A stretch of DNA of 40,440 nt, taken from NCBI GenBank assembly GCA_934201655.1, contig CAKPXD010000002.1, positions 1-40,440 of the forward strand. Reading direction: 5' to 3'. The translations under genes were made by a program, and so were the position numbers. Below are positions 16,608 through 27,537 of the stretch, piece after piece. Every line of letters starts with the position of its first letter. The first letter of the stretch is position 1. This DNA comes from an uncultured Streptococcus sp. Its GTDB lineage: Bacteria > Bacillota > Bacilli > Lactobacillales > Streptococcaceae. Below the pieces are notes generated by a model that saw only the letters and a list, made by a program, of their open reading frames with translations, was not told the origin of the DNA and did not search any database.

Positions 16608-17318
16608 TTATTTCTTTAAAACAACTCGGGCTAATTTTGCATCACCTTGTTTATAGATTGGATTTTCTTTCCAATTATAATTGGTATTTGGAGTTTCAAA
16701 ATCAGCTCCATACAAGTGACTGATATAGTCTCTAGTATTCTCTGGAATTTTTACATCAACATTCTTAAAGTTAGCAACTTGTAATTGACTGAACGGCAAT
16801 TCGTAATGATAGACCTCATGACGAGTTGGTACTCCCAAAGCATTAATCATAAAGAAAATCGTATCGGAGGATATTGTTTCCTCTTTTTTATCATAAACAA
16901 TAAGATCTACATTCAAACCTTTAAAGCTGTATGATAGTTCTACCAATTGTTCATTGTAGTAAAATTCTTTGGTTCTTGAGAAACCTCTTTCCAGGAGATA
17001 TTGTTCATCCTTTACAAAGCGTTGATAATCTGGAATAATGATGCCAAAATCCATATCCAAGTCATGGCTAATAAAATCATTTTCACGATAATAGCCTAAT
17101 AGAGTCCCAAAATCCAACCAAATATCATAATCTTTCAAAGGAGAACTATAAATAGTTTGAAGAATTTCTTCAAAGTTGTCTTTTAACAACTCACTTCTTT
17201 TGGAGTCCAATTCAACGTTCGCTTTGTCATTGAGACTTTTAATGATTGGTAAGTTCTTGATGAGGTCTTTCTTGTCCCCTAAAAGACTTGCCAAGCTTCT
17301 TTTTAACCATTGTAACAC
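16608..17318 (-). CDS. Divergent LicD/fukutin-like nucleotidyltransferase-fold protein
   Basis: The 236-residue protein has the LicD-type core at about 67-93, WLDFGTLLGYYREN followed by HDLDMDFGI. The usual LicD text PWDDDID is replaced by SHDLDMD, so acidic metal ligands remain while the preceding Pro-Trp is lost. The second half has LNVDLIVYDKK and a C-terminal DYISHLYGADFETP, as in LicD proteins that end with a YG.D motif. No signal peptide or membrane helix; it is likely to act on lipid-linked intermediates at the inner face. The start is GTG at 17318 with AGAGG at spacing 8, only 3 bases after the polymerase stop. The substrate (phosphocholine, ribitol phosphate or other) cannot be read from sequence. 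Confidence 0.8.
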   Translation of the reverse strand: MLQWLKRSLASLLGDKKDLIKNLPIIKSLNDKANVELDSKRSELLKDNFEEILQTIYSSPLKDYDIWLDFGTLLGYYRENDFISHDLDMDFGIIIPDYQRFVKDEQYLLERGFSRTKEFYYNEQLVELSYSFKGLNVDLIVYDKKEETISSDTIFFMINALGVPTRHEVYHYELPFSQLQVANFKNVDVKIPENTRDYISHLYGADFETPNTNYNWKENPIYKQGDAKLARVVLKK

Positions 17319-17321
17319 GTC

Positions 17322-19469
17322 TTACACCTCTTTTATATAAGCGACAAAATCATCATGTTTCACTCGTTTTTCAACTGGTGGAATTTCCATAAAATCATCA
17401 CCGTAGATAGCTGATAAAATTTGATGGGAAGCCTCAGGGATTTTGTAGGTTCTATCTTCGAATGGACTATCCATTACTTTATCAAGCAGCGTCTTCTCAA
17501 ATTTTGTAGAAGTTCTCTTATTTTCCATCAAATAATCAATAGAATCATTATCATTAGCCTGCATTGAGAGAAGGTTCATTTTTTTATTCCAAGTTTTAAC
17601 TCTTGTTAAACGGAAAACAAGAACCAATAGATATCTGACAATATTCTTCAATCCAGCATTTTTACTATGAATACCATAGAGAGTATAAACAGAAAGTCTG
17701 CGATAGGTATCTAGTTTAACCATCTCTTTATTGACATCAGCATAATAATCAAATGGGAAGACATCCACACAAATTCCTAAATCGATATCATTTTCAATAT
17801 AGTTATTCTCATAAACGGTACGAGAGTCATATACTCGATAAAATGGATAAGGATAACGACTGTCATTTTCCCATGAAACAACTTTATAGATAGGATCATT
17901 GTCCCGTAGAACTGCTTGGTATAACTTGTCATACTCTTCGCGTTTCAAAGAGATATCAACATCATCATCCCAAGGAATATAACCCTTATGTCTAACGGCT
18001 CCTAATAGAGTTCCATAAGCCAAAGAATAATTAATATTCTCTCTTTCACAGAGATTGTGGATATAATCCATTACTCCTAACTCTAGAGTTTTAATTTCTT
18101 CTTCATTTAGTTGTCTATAGCCATCTCTCTTTTTAGAAATAACAGAGAAATAATAGCCTGAGATTATAAATAGAATACATCCTAACAATGAAATACCATA
18201 GAGTGTTGAACTTAAGAACAAATTAGAAATTAAGATAACAACCGTCATAAGTAGACCAGAAACAAGCTCATTATCTGTTATCTTATCCTTTTTATCTTTT
18301 AGGAATTTCTTGATGCTGGCCCAGATAAATGAAATCATGAAAGCAGCAAAAGGTAGGAAACCAAGTATACCATTATAGAAAAGTACTTCTAAATATCCAT
18401 TATGAGTCAAGTAATGCTCTTTAATGATATATGCACTTGCATCATATGTTTTCCCTAACTCATACCAGTTACCTGCTGAGTAACCAAATAGTGGTCTCTT
18501 TGGAATGAACGAAGCTGTAGATTGCCAAATAGCAAAACGATTATTGGAGATATTTTCTTCGCTAGTATCCGTTCTCTCTAAAGTTAAATTATTATTTTCA
18601 CCTTTTTCTTTATTGAGCTGTATTTCCGCAGAATGAGCTTTTAAATACAAATCACTGCTATACTTTACACCATTATATGATAAAAATACTAGCCCAACTG
18701 TTAATAATACAGTGACAAAAGATTTCGCCTTATTGCTATATTCAAATTTTATCAAAGAATAAAGAAATGCAGCTACAACTAAACAAATATATGTCGTTCT
18801 TGAGCCTGATAGAACTATATAGGCAAAGTTTAAAACAATGGAAGAAATAGCTAGAGTTTTAACAATTTTGTTTAATGCAGAAAGTCTCATCCATAAATAG
18901 ATAATGACGATTAGTGAAATAATCGAAAGATAGTTGGGACTTGCTAAAATACCAAACAAACGTGATTCGACGAATCCTTGACGAATCAACAAACCTTTGT
19001 AATCAAAAACTCTATATCCAATCAACATAAAAAATTGAACTAGAGAAAAGAAAACCCCAACAGTGTTTGCAACAGTAATTACTGAAAAGAATACGTTAAA
19101 CAAAATTCGAGATTTTTCTCTACTAAAGTTTTGAAAAATTGGGTAAATAGCAAAGAAATAGATAAAGAAGACTACCAAGTTCTTGATATTTGTTGAAAAA
19201 CCATACTTCATCACCAGTAAACTTGTGATAATATTCATGGCAAAAAAGATGATTAAGTACTCAATTTTTCTAACAAATAAATAGGCCTTCTTTACAAAGA
19301 AATTATATAAACCTAATAGGACTCCCAAAAGAGTCATACCTAGGGTAACAAATTTATTTGCAGAGATGAATTGAAGGGGAACAATGAGTCCCGCCATACA
19401 ATAAAAAGATATGACTGATAAAAATACCAGATTAATTTTAAAATAGTTTTTCTCAATAATAGAAATCAT
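17322..19469 (-). CDS. Wzy/O-antigen ligase-like polymerase fused to a C-terminal LicD domain
   Basis: The 715-residue protein has two parts. Residues 1 to about 445 are a membrane domain with about 10-12 helices and a large extracellular loop (about 275-345) after GSRTTYICL, followed by LTHNGYLEVLFYNG, the pattern of the Wzy/O-antigen ligase family. Residues 454-715 are a full LicD domain: YGTLLGAVRHKGYIPWDDD at about 485-503, then a DVFPFDYY segment and a C-terminal IYGDDFMEIPP. A single chain could thus couple polymerisation with transfer of phosphocholine or a polyol phosphate. Start at 19469 has AGGAGAG. It is 8 bases after the glycosyltransferase. Its membrane part may correspond to the teichoic acid polymerase TarP of pneumococcus. 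Confidence 0.85.
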   Translation of the reverse strand: MISIIEKNYFKINLVFLSVISFYCMAGLIVPLQFISANKFVTLGMTLLGVLLGLYNFFVKKAYLFVRKIEYLIIFFAMNIITSLLVMKYGFSTNIKNLVVFFIYFFAIYPIFQNFSREKSRILFNVFFSVITVANTVGVFFSLVQFFMLIGYRVFDYKGLLIRQGFVESRLFGILASPNYLSIISLIVIIYLWMRLSALNKIVKTLAISSIVLNFAYIVLSGSRTTYICLVVAAFLYSLIKFEYSNKAKSFVTVLLTVGLVFLSYNGVKYSSDLYLKAHSAEIQLNKEKGENNNLTLERTDTSEENISNNRFAIWQSTASFIPKRPLFGYSAGNWYELGKTYDASAYIIKEHYLTHNGYLEVLFYNGILGFLPFAAFMISFIWASIKKFLKDKKDKITDNELVSGLLMTVVILISNLFLSSTLYGISLLGCILFIISGYYFSVISKKRDGYRQLNEEEIKTLELGVMDYIHNLCERENINYSLAYGTLLGAVRHKGYIPWDDDVDISLKREEYDKLYQAVLRDNDPIYKVVSWENDSRYPYPFYRVYDSRTVYENNYIENDIDLGICVDVFPFDYYADVNKEMVKLDTYRRLSVYTLYGIHSKNAGLKNIVRYLLVLVFRLTRVKTWNKKMNLLSMQANDNDSIDYLMENKRTSTKFEKTLLDKVMDSPFEDRTYKIPEASHQILSAIYGDDFMEIPPVEKRVKHDDFVAYIKEV

Positions 19470-19477
19470 TTTCTCTC

Positions 19478-20443
19478 CTAACGGGTATGTTGACGAAGTA
19501 AAATCTGTGTGTAGAGCTTTCTGCTGAATAGTAGAGCTAGAAAACTTATTTTTCTAGCATTGGTAAATCTAGCATCTCTTAAAATATTCAATCTATTCTG
19601 TTTTAGATAATTTATCAATTTATCTTCTAGTAGTTTATCTTTAAAATCAGAATCAATCAACAATCTATCCAAGACATAGAAATAGGCCCAATTTAAACGC
19701 ATCGTTGCAACATCAGCGATTGCGGGATAGTGCTCTCTTATTATATTCGCATTTTGCTCATATGCTTCAATCACATTTAAGAATTTTAATGAGAATTTTT
19801 GTGTAGTAATACTATTTTCACGATGGACATAATAATACTTCTTCTCATTAGTCGCAACAACCTTCTGACATTGATCCAGTAAACGAATCATAATAAAGGC
19901 ATCTTCTGCAATTTTTCCAACTTCAAATTTCAAATGATTAAAGAGCTCTTTTTTATATAATTTATTAACAGCAGTAACTGATAAGACCTTTGCTTCCATA
20001 ACCATTTTTATAGCTTCTTCTGAAGAAAGGTTCCAAGTTTTAATCTCTGAAACTTGTTTTTCAGGAATCTGATGAAAGACATCGTAGTGTCCGCACATTG
20101 ATAAATCTGCATTCGACTCTCTTAATTGACGGTAGAGTGTTTCGTACATATCTTCATCAATATAATCATCACTATCAATAAAGCCAATCAAATCTGAAGA
20201 AGCATGATCAATTCCTGTATTTCTAGCTGCAGATAATCCACCATTCTCTTTATGAATCACACGAATTCGTTGGTCTCTCAAGGCCAGCTGATCACACAAG
20301 TCACCACTCTGGTCTGTTGAACCATCATTGATAAGTAGCAATTCAAAATTGGTATAAGTCTGCTTTAAAATCGACTCAACACATCGTTCAAGATAATTTT
20401 CTACGTTGTATACAGGAACAATGATACTAATTTTTTCTTGCAT
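19478..20443 (-). CDS. Family 2 glycosyltransferase
   Basis: The 321-residue protein opens with the GT-A core: ISIIVPVYNVENYLERC, the LLLINDGSTDQSGDLCD segment, GLSAARNTGID and the metal-binding FIDSDDYIDEDMYE. About residues 100-200 complete the catalytic domain, and the basic, less conserved C-terminus may bind the membrane. It probably adds a sugar to a lipid-linked teichoic acid unit. It overlaps the upstream LicD gene by 17 bases and has GGGAG before its ATG, so translation is coupled. The sugar specificity cannot be predicted from the sequence alone. Confidence 0.92.
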   Translation of the reverse strand: MQEKISIIVPVYNVENYLERCVESILKQTYTNFELLLINDGSTDQSGDLCDQLALRDQRIRVIHKENGGLSAARNTGIDHASSDLIGFIDSDDYIDEDMYETLYRQLRESNADLSMCGHYDVFHQIPEKQVSEIKTWNLSSEEAIKMVMEAKVLSVTAVNKLYKKELFNHLKFEVGKIAEDAFIMIRLLDQCQKVVATNEKKYYYVHRENSITTQKFSLKFLNVIEAYEQNANIIREHYPAIADVATMRLNWAYFYVLDRLLIDSDFKDKLLEDKLINYLKQNRLNILRDARFTNARKISFLALLFSRKLYTQILLRQHTR

Positions 20444-21272
20444 TGTATTCTCCCTTATATTCTGTATAGCTCTTATCCATATCTGCTATTATGGCATCGT
20501 GGTGAGGTACTTGCTTGTCAGCTGGAGGTGGTGTCATATAGTCACCAAAAGCTGTGCTAAGATAAGCATCATAGCCGACCGGAATAGGCATTTCTGTTCC
20601 CTCGAAAGGTAGGAAGATGTTGTCTTCAAAGGCCTGAATTGGATACTTTTTCTTCATGTATCCTGGCCCTGAACATAATTCTGTAATGCCATCACTTTCA
20701 GCTGGTCCATACTTGGTCATTTCTTTCTCAGCCTTTTTCCAGATACGATAGCGAAGCGATTTAGGAGTCAACCCTAGTAAAATGGTACTACCCCACTTCA
20801 TGAGAGCTCCATGTTTTTCTGGAATGGTTTGTGCACAAAATAGAGAATAAATCAAAGCCCAACGGACTTGTTTCTTGCGCTCTGCTGGATTTTTAGGGTA
20901 GTAGTCCAAGGGAAGAACATCCAAGGCCAAGCCGTGTGGGAGGTCCAAATCTTGTTGGTAAGGCTTGATGCAAGTCGTTTCCTTGTCTCGAATAGTGATA
21001 AAGAGGTTGCGGTCGACAAAGTCTTTATCACTTTTTGATAGGAAGTAACGTTCGTCCGCATATTGAGGCCATAACTCTGCTAGTTTTTCATAGTCCTTTC
21101 GCGGCATAAAGAAGTCCAAATCATCATCCCAAGGAATAAAACCTTTATTTCGTAAGGCCCCAATTGCTCCACCACCACACAAATAACAGAGCAAGCCGTG
21201 TTCTTTACAAAAGGCGACAAAATATTCAGCCATCTCTAAACTACGAGCTTGAATTGCCTTTAAATCACTCAT
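20427..21272 (-). CDS. LicD-family transferase
   Basis: The 281-residue cytoplasmic protein carries the LicD signature at about 33-64: CGGGAIGALRNKGFIPWDDD followed by LDFFMPRKDYEKL. The LALDVLPLDYYPKNP segment corresponds to the family DIFPLD motif and YLSTAFGDYMTPPP to the C-terminal YGDY motif. LicD enzymes transfer phosphocholine from CDP-choline to teichoic acid sugars; a related group may transfer ribitol phosphate. I recall a LicD3-type gene at this place in pneumococcus. It is the first gene of the minus-strand cluster, with its own extended -10 promoter 38 bases upstream and an AGGATGAG site before the ATG. Confidence 0.9.
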   Translation of the reverse strand: MSDLKAIQARSLEMAEYFVAFCKEHGLLCYLCGGGAIGALRNKGFIPWDDDLDFFMPRKDYEKLAELWPQYADERYFLSKSDKDFVDRNLFITIRDKETTCIKPYQQDLDLPHGLALDVLPLDYYPKNPAERKKQVRWALIYSLFCAQTIPEKHGALMKWGSTILLGLTPKSLRYRIWKKAEKEMTKYGPAESDGITELCSGPGYMKKKYPIQAFEDNIFLPFEGTEMPIPVGYDAYLSTAFGDYMTPPPADKQVPHHDAIIADMDKSYTEYKGEYNARKN

Positions 21273-21309
21273 CTCATTCTCATCCTCTTCTATAGAATTA
21301 CATCATTTC

Positions 21310-21318
21310 ATTATACCA
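21310..21318 (-). promoter_or_regulatory. Promoter of the LicD cluster (extended -10)
   Basis: TGGTATAAT on the minus strand, with the start site about 30 bases before the LicD ATG. No -35 at normal spacing. Confidence 0.65.
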
Positions 21319-21356
21319 TAAAAATGGTCAAAAAATCCATCTAACCATGTGAAAAA

Positions 21357-21400
21357 TCAAAGCCTGAGACATCCATTTAGTTAGATGTTTCAAGCTTTGA
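21357..21400. terminator. Terminator after the LCP gene
   Basis: 17-base arms at 21357-21373 and 21384-21400 with a 10-base loop. T-runs follow on both strands, so it ends the aroA-psr unit and blocks read-through into the LicD promoter. Confidence 0.85.
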
Positions 21401-21414
21401 TTTTAATTATTTTT

Positions 21415-22734
21415 TTATCTGAATCCCATTTGGGCTAGCTTATTCTGGTAAGCTTTTTGATCCACTCGAAGGGCTTGGCCTCCATAGACATCATAGTCAT
21501 CTACCCAGTCTCCAAGTTCCGGTACTGTTAGTTTTTCAATACCGTTCTGACCTCCTTCGAGGACGGATAAACCGTTGGTCAATAAGAAGGTATAAGGAAG
21601 GTTTGTAGATGTCATAGCGAATACTTTACCAAGTGCTTCTGAACCTGTGAAAAGTTTTGTAGGATCTTTAATTTGCTGTAAAACCGCAGTCATGACTTGT
21701 TGCTGTCTACGAGTACGGCCATAGTCCCCTTCATCATCATCGCGGAAACGTGCATAGTTGAGAAGAGTAGAACCATTCATTTGTTGCGTTCCAACTTTAA
21801 TAGTTTGTGTAGGTGATTCGGTTTCTGTCGCATGCAAGTCATCACCAACTGTCGCTTCTGTAACTGGAACTCCATTTAGAGTTGAAAATTGAGCATCAAT
21901 GGTCACCCCGTCAGGGAAAAGCGTGTCAATAGCAGTCGCAAAAGCTTGGAAATCAACAAGAGCATAGTATTTGATGTCTAGATCAAAGTTATCTTTGAGG
22001 ACCTTACGCACCATTTCAGCCCCTTGTTTTCCTTCTTGTTCCCCCAATTCGTAGGCCAAGTTCAACTTATGGTCAGCTTGTTTTTGTCCGTTAATAACTT
22101 GGCTATAACCATCAATATAAACTAGGTTATCACGCATAAAACTTACAAGCTTAAGCTTTTTATCCTTACCACTTACATTGAGAACCATAATAGAATCTGT
22201 CCGTGTTTCTGAACTATTCTGTCCAATACGGCCATCTGTTCCTAAAATAAGAATATTGACACCATCTCTTGTATCCTGTCCATTAAAGACTTCAACTTGG
22301 GCAGCCTTGGCATCTTTCGACCCGCTTGAGCCATTCGGATTGGCTGACTGGAAACCTTTCAAAAACATGAAAATCATTCCCACTGCAGCACAAAGCAACA
22401 GCATTCCTAACCAAGCAAGTATGCGTTTAAAGCGAAAGACTCTTTTTTTCTTTGGTTTCTTCTGCTTAGGAATCTTAGCTTTTGGTTGCGGTAGACTACT
22501 ACGTCGACTAGCTCGACTTCGATTAGTATAACTCGGAAGCCCTGTGTTAGGTTCTGTATAGTCTTGGCTTTCTGCTTCTTCTACGACAACTGAACGAGCT
22601 TCTTGTTGACCATCCAGCTTAGCTTGTAAAAAAGCAAACTCTCTCTTTTCTTTATCATTTAGATAGTGGATGTTTTTTAATAGATAGTCGTAACGTAGTT
22701 TCTCATGGTGTGTCAGAGGATTTTCTCTAGTCAT
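21415..22734 (-). CDS. LytR-CpsA-Psr family cell-wall ligase
   Basis: The 439-residue protein has a cytoplasmic N-terminal region of about 115 residues with basic Lys-Pro stretches (KAKIPKQKKPKKKR), one membrane helix (about 125-146) and an extracellular LCP domain. The domain shows LILGTDGR, the arginine-rich ETRTDSIMVLNV, VSFMRDNLVYIDGY and YARFRDDDEGDYGRTRRQQQV, which are the pyrophosphate-binding signatures. LCP enzymes attach lipid-linked polymers such as teichoic acid to peptidoglycan. It overlaps pheA by 4 bases and is the last gene of the aroA-aroK-pheA unit, the arrangement of pneumococcal psr. Its place beside the LicD cluster fits a teichoic acid role. Confidence 0.92.
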   Translation of the reverse strand: MTRENPLTHHEKLRYDYLLKNIHYLNDKEKREFAFLQAKLDGQQEARSVVVEEAESQDYTEPNTGLPSYTNRSRASRRSSLPQPKAKIPKQKKPKKKRVFRFKRILAWLGMLLLCAAVGMIFMFLKGFQSANPNGSSGSKDAKAAQVEVFNGQDTRDGVNILILGTDGRIGQNSSETRTDSIMVLNVSGKDKKLKLVSFMRDNLVYIDGYSQVINGQKQADHKLNLAYELGEQEGKQGAEMVRKVLKDNFDLDIKYYALVDFQAFATAIDTLFPDGVTIDAQFSTLNGVPVTEATVGDDLHATETESPTQTIKVGTQQMNGSTLLNYARFRDDDEGDYGRTRRQQQVMTAVLQQIKDPTKLFTGSEALGKVFAMTSTNLPYTFLLTNGLSVLEGGQNGIEKLTVPELGDWVDDYDVYGGQALRVDQKAYQNKLAQMGFR

Positions 22735-23575
22735 TCCTTCTCCTTCCCTTTATCCTGTATGGTATAGATAGGGTAAGCTCCTAGTACTTTATAGTGGATC
22801 CCAATCGTTTCTAATTCTTTTTGAGCAAAATGGACCAATTCTTTATCAGTATAGTCCACATCAATGATAAAAAAGTACTCACCTAGTGCTGTTTTTAGCG
22901 GGCGACTCTCAATCTTAGTTAGGTCAATCCCGCGCCAAGCAAAGGTAGAAAGCGCCTTATATAAGGCTCCTGGAAGATTGTCTGGCAAGGTCAATGCTAG
23001 ACTCATTTTCTTAGCATTTGCATTCAAGGGCATTTGCGGTGCCTTGGGACCTAACACCCAAAAGCGAGTGAAATTGGCTTCCATCTCTTGAATGTCTTGA
23101 GCAATTAATTCCAAACCATATTCACCAGCCGAACTTTTGGGAGCAATGGCCGCAAAAGGTTGATCTGGATGCTCGGAAACATAGCGCGCAGCGTATGCTG
23201 TACTGGCAGTGACTTCTAGTTGAGCATCTGGATAATGCTCATCAATAAATTTCTTTCCCTGCGCCAAGGCCTGCGGATGAGAAAAGATTTTCTCAATTTT
23301 AACTTGCCCTGGCACTGCCATCAACTGTTGATGAATTGGCTGCACAATCTCCGCCACAGCTTGAATACGAGCTTGATGAAAAAGATAGTCCAAGGTTTCA
23401 TGAACACTACCTTCAATGGAATTTTCAACTGGCACTACTGAATAGTCTACCAAGCCCTGTTCGTAAGCCTTGATAACGTCCGTAATATTTGAAAAAGGCT
23501 CTAGTTCCTCATGAGGAAAAGCCGTTTGCACCACATGGTGCGAAAAAGATCCTTTAGGACCTAGATAGGCAATTT

Positions 23576-23579
<4 letters not shown>
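22731..23579 (-). CDS. pheA: Prephenate dehydratase
   Basis: PheA converts prephenate to phenylpyruvate for phenylalanine. The 282-residue protein starts MKIAYLGPKGSFSH, has the VPVENSIEGSVHETLD and NFTRFWVLG catalytic segments, and a C-terminal regulatory ACT domain (about 195-275) with GALYKALSTF and ESRPLKTALGEYFFIID, so feedback inhibition by phenylalanine is expected. No chorismate mutase domain is attached. It overlaps aroK and the LCP gene by 4 bases each. The start has AGAGGA just upstream. Confidence 0.96.
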
Positions 23580-25746
<2,167 letters not shown>

Positions 25747-25756
<10 letters not shown>

Positions 25757-25773
25757 AATTGTCCTCCTTATTT
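25747..25773. repeat. 27-bp direct repeat, copy at the UPF0342 start
   Basis: Identical to 26404-26430. It contains the ribosome binding site AAGGAGG and the codons for Met-Ser-Asn (minus strand). Confidence 0.95.
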
Positions 25774-25810
25774 GATTCTATTGAATTTACTAGATCCTCT
25801 GTGATAGTTA

Positions 25811-26413
25811 TTATTGTGCAATAACTTTAATGTGACCTCTTGAATTTCCATAACTTAATTCCTTGTCTGGTACATAACTTATCTTCAATGAACCTAAAGT
25901 AGAATCTGTTATAGTCTCATTTAACACAAGATTATCAAAATAGTTATTTACCTCATCATCAGATAACGACGTTTCAATCGATTTAACAATATCATGAAAT
26001 ACTTCTTTCATCCCTGCTACACCCGATGAACTATTTTCATTTGTTTGATTAATTGTTACATTAATTTTATCAGTATCATTTGCATGTAAAAGTTCCAAGT
26101 AATAACCGTAGCTTGTTGCGAAATATTTTATTTTTATATTTCCTTTTTTGATATTTTCTAATGGACTATTAGAAATGTCGTTATAGTTATTGATAAAATC
26201 ATTTACAACTTTATCATCTGCAAATTTAGGAGTCTTTTTCTCAACACTTGATTCATTTTTTGAACTCTCTGTTGTCTCATCAACCTTGACAGTTGTCGTA
26301 TCAACATTAACATCTGAACTTTTTTTATGGCCATTTTTAATAGCACATCCACTAAGTAACATGACAGTTATAAAGATAATACCTAATACAGATTTAATTC
26401 CCCTATTTGACAT
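25811..26413 (-). CDS. Predicted lipoprotein of unknown function (inserted gene)
   Basis: The 200-residue protein begins MSNRGIKSVLGIIFITVML and has the lipobox LSGC (Cys23), so it should be a surface lipoprotein. A Ser/Thr/Lys/Glu linker follows (about 30-62), then a 135-residue domain with VVNDFINNYNDISNSP, IKYFATSYGYYLELLH and DDEVNNYFDNLV segments that I do not recognise with confidence. It is richer in A and T than the aro genes around it. Its first three residues and ribosome binding site are identical to those of the UPF0342 gene, within a 27-base direct repeat marking the edges of an insertion between tyrA and that gene. Confidence 0.82.
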   Translation of the reverse strand: MSNRGIKSVLGIIFITVMLLSGCAIKNGHKKSSDVNVDTTTVKVDETTESSKNESSVEKKTPKFADDKVVNDFINNYNDISNSPLENIKKGNIKIKYFATSYGYYLELLHANDTDKINVTINQTNENSSSGVAGMKEVFHDIVKSIETSLSDDEVNNYFDNLVLNETITDSTLGSLKISYVPDKELSYGNSRGHIKVIAQ

Positions 26414-26430
26414 AATTGTCCTCCTTATTT
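26404..26430. repeat. 27-bp direct repeat, copy at the tyrA end
   Basis: Identical to 25747-25773 and spans the tyrA stop codon, the lipoprotein ribosome binding site and its first codons. The two copies are 657 bases apart. Confidence 0.95.
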
Positions 26431-27528
26431 AATAACGACTGTGTAGTCTGTATTTTCTGTAATGACTTGCTCAGCACGTTTTAAATCCTGAGCATTCTTA
26501 AAGGAAATTTGCAGAATCCCGTGAACATCCTCACGGTTTTCCTCATTGATATGGATATTGACCAAAGAAGTTCCACGTAGCAATTCCAAGATGCGTAAAA
26601 TCACATCTTCCTCATCGGGAACGTCTACATAGAGGTCAAATGAGCTATCTACTCCGCCACGTTTATGGATTTCCATAGCTTGACGTTGCTCACGCGCTTG
26701 ATTGAAAAAGTTCCAGATTTGGTTTTCATCACCCTTGCTGATAGCTTGTCCAATCTCGTCCAAACGGCCCTTGAAATCCTCGATGCGTTCAATAATGGTA
26801 TCCCGATTGGATAAGAGGATAGAAGTCCACATACCTGGCTCGCTTTCAGCAATGCGAGTCATATCACGAAAACCACCTGCCGCAAAGCGTCGCGCCATTT
26901 CATGCTCTTCAGCATAACTTGCAGTTTGTTCCATCAGCCCTGATGCTAAGATATGCGGAAAATGGCTAATCTGAGAAGTCACTCGGTCATGCTCTTCAGC
27001 ATCGATTTCAATGAAACGAGCATGAAGACCTGACAGCAAGTCTTTCATTTCTTCGAGCGTATCCGGAGTTGTCAGACTAGATGGCGTGAAGATATAATAG
27101 GCATTTTCAAAAAGATTAACATCTGCAGAGGCCGCTCCTGTCTTGTGGCTCCCTGCCATAGGATGAGCTCCAACAAAGCGAACAGACTTATCAGCAAAAC
27201 ACTTCTCAGCTGTAGCCACGATAGCTGACTTGGTCGAGCCAGCATCAGAAATAATGACACCTTCTTTCAAGTCCAAGTTGGCCAATTCCTTAATAAAGGC
27301 AATAGTTTGCTTGATTGGCAGGGTAAGAATGATGACGTCTGCAAGTGGAGCAAAACTAGCAAAATCATCCGTCGCTCGGTCAATCATTCCTCTCTCCAAG
27401 GCAATATCTCTAGACGCTTGACTACGATTGTATCCTAAAATTTCATAATCGGGATGATCCCGCTTGATTCCGAGTGCCATGGAAGCACCAATCAAACCTA
27501 GTCCTGCGATATAGATAGTTTTTGCCAT
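26425..27528 (-). CDS. tyrA: Prephenate dehydrogenase
   Basis: TyrA oxidises prephenate to hydroxyphenylpyruvate for tyrosine, using a dinucleotide. The 367-residue protein starts with the Rossmann motif IYIAGLGLIGASMALGI, followed by GYNRS and DVIILTLPIKQT. The catalytic region has GAHPMAGSHKTGA and the SQISHFPHILASGLM segment. A C-terminal ACT-like domain (about 295-365) with DVPDEEDVILRILELLRG implies tyrosine control. The start at 27528 has AAGGAG and lies 9 bases after aroC. The last bases fall in the 27-base direct repeat. Confidence 0.96.
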   Translation of the reverse strand: MAKTIYIAGLGLIGASMALGIKRDHPDYEILGYNRSQASRDIALERGMIDRATDDFASFAPLADVIILTLPIKQTIAFIKELANLDLKEGVIISDAGSTKSAIVATAEKCFADKSVRFVGAHPMAGSHKTGAASADVNLFENAYYIFTPSSLTTPDTLEEMKDLLSGLHARFIEIDAEEHDRVTSQISHFPHILASGLMEQTASYAEEHEMARRFAAGGFRDMTRIAESEPGMWTSILLSNRDTIIERIEDFKGRLDEIGQAISKGDENQIWNFFNQAREQRQAMEIHKRGGVDSSFDLYVDVPDEEDVILRILELLRGTSLVNIHINEENREDVHGILQISFKNAQDLKRAEQVITENTDYTVVIK

Positions 27529-27537
27529 AAGAACTCC

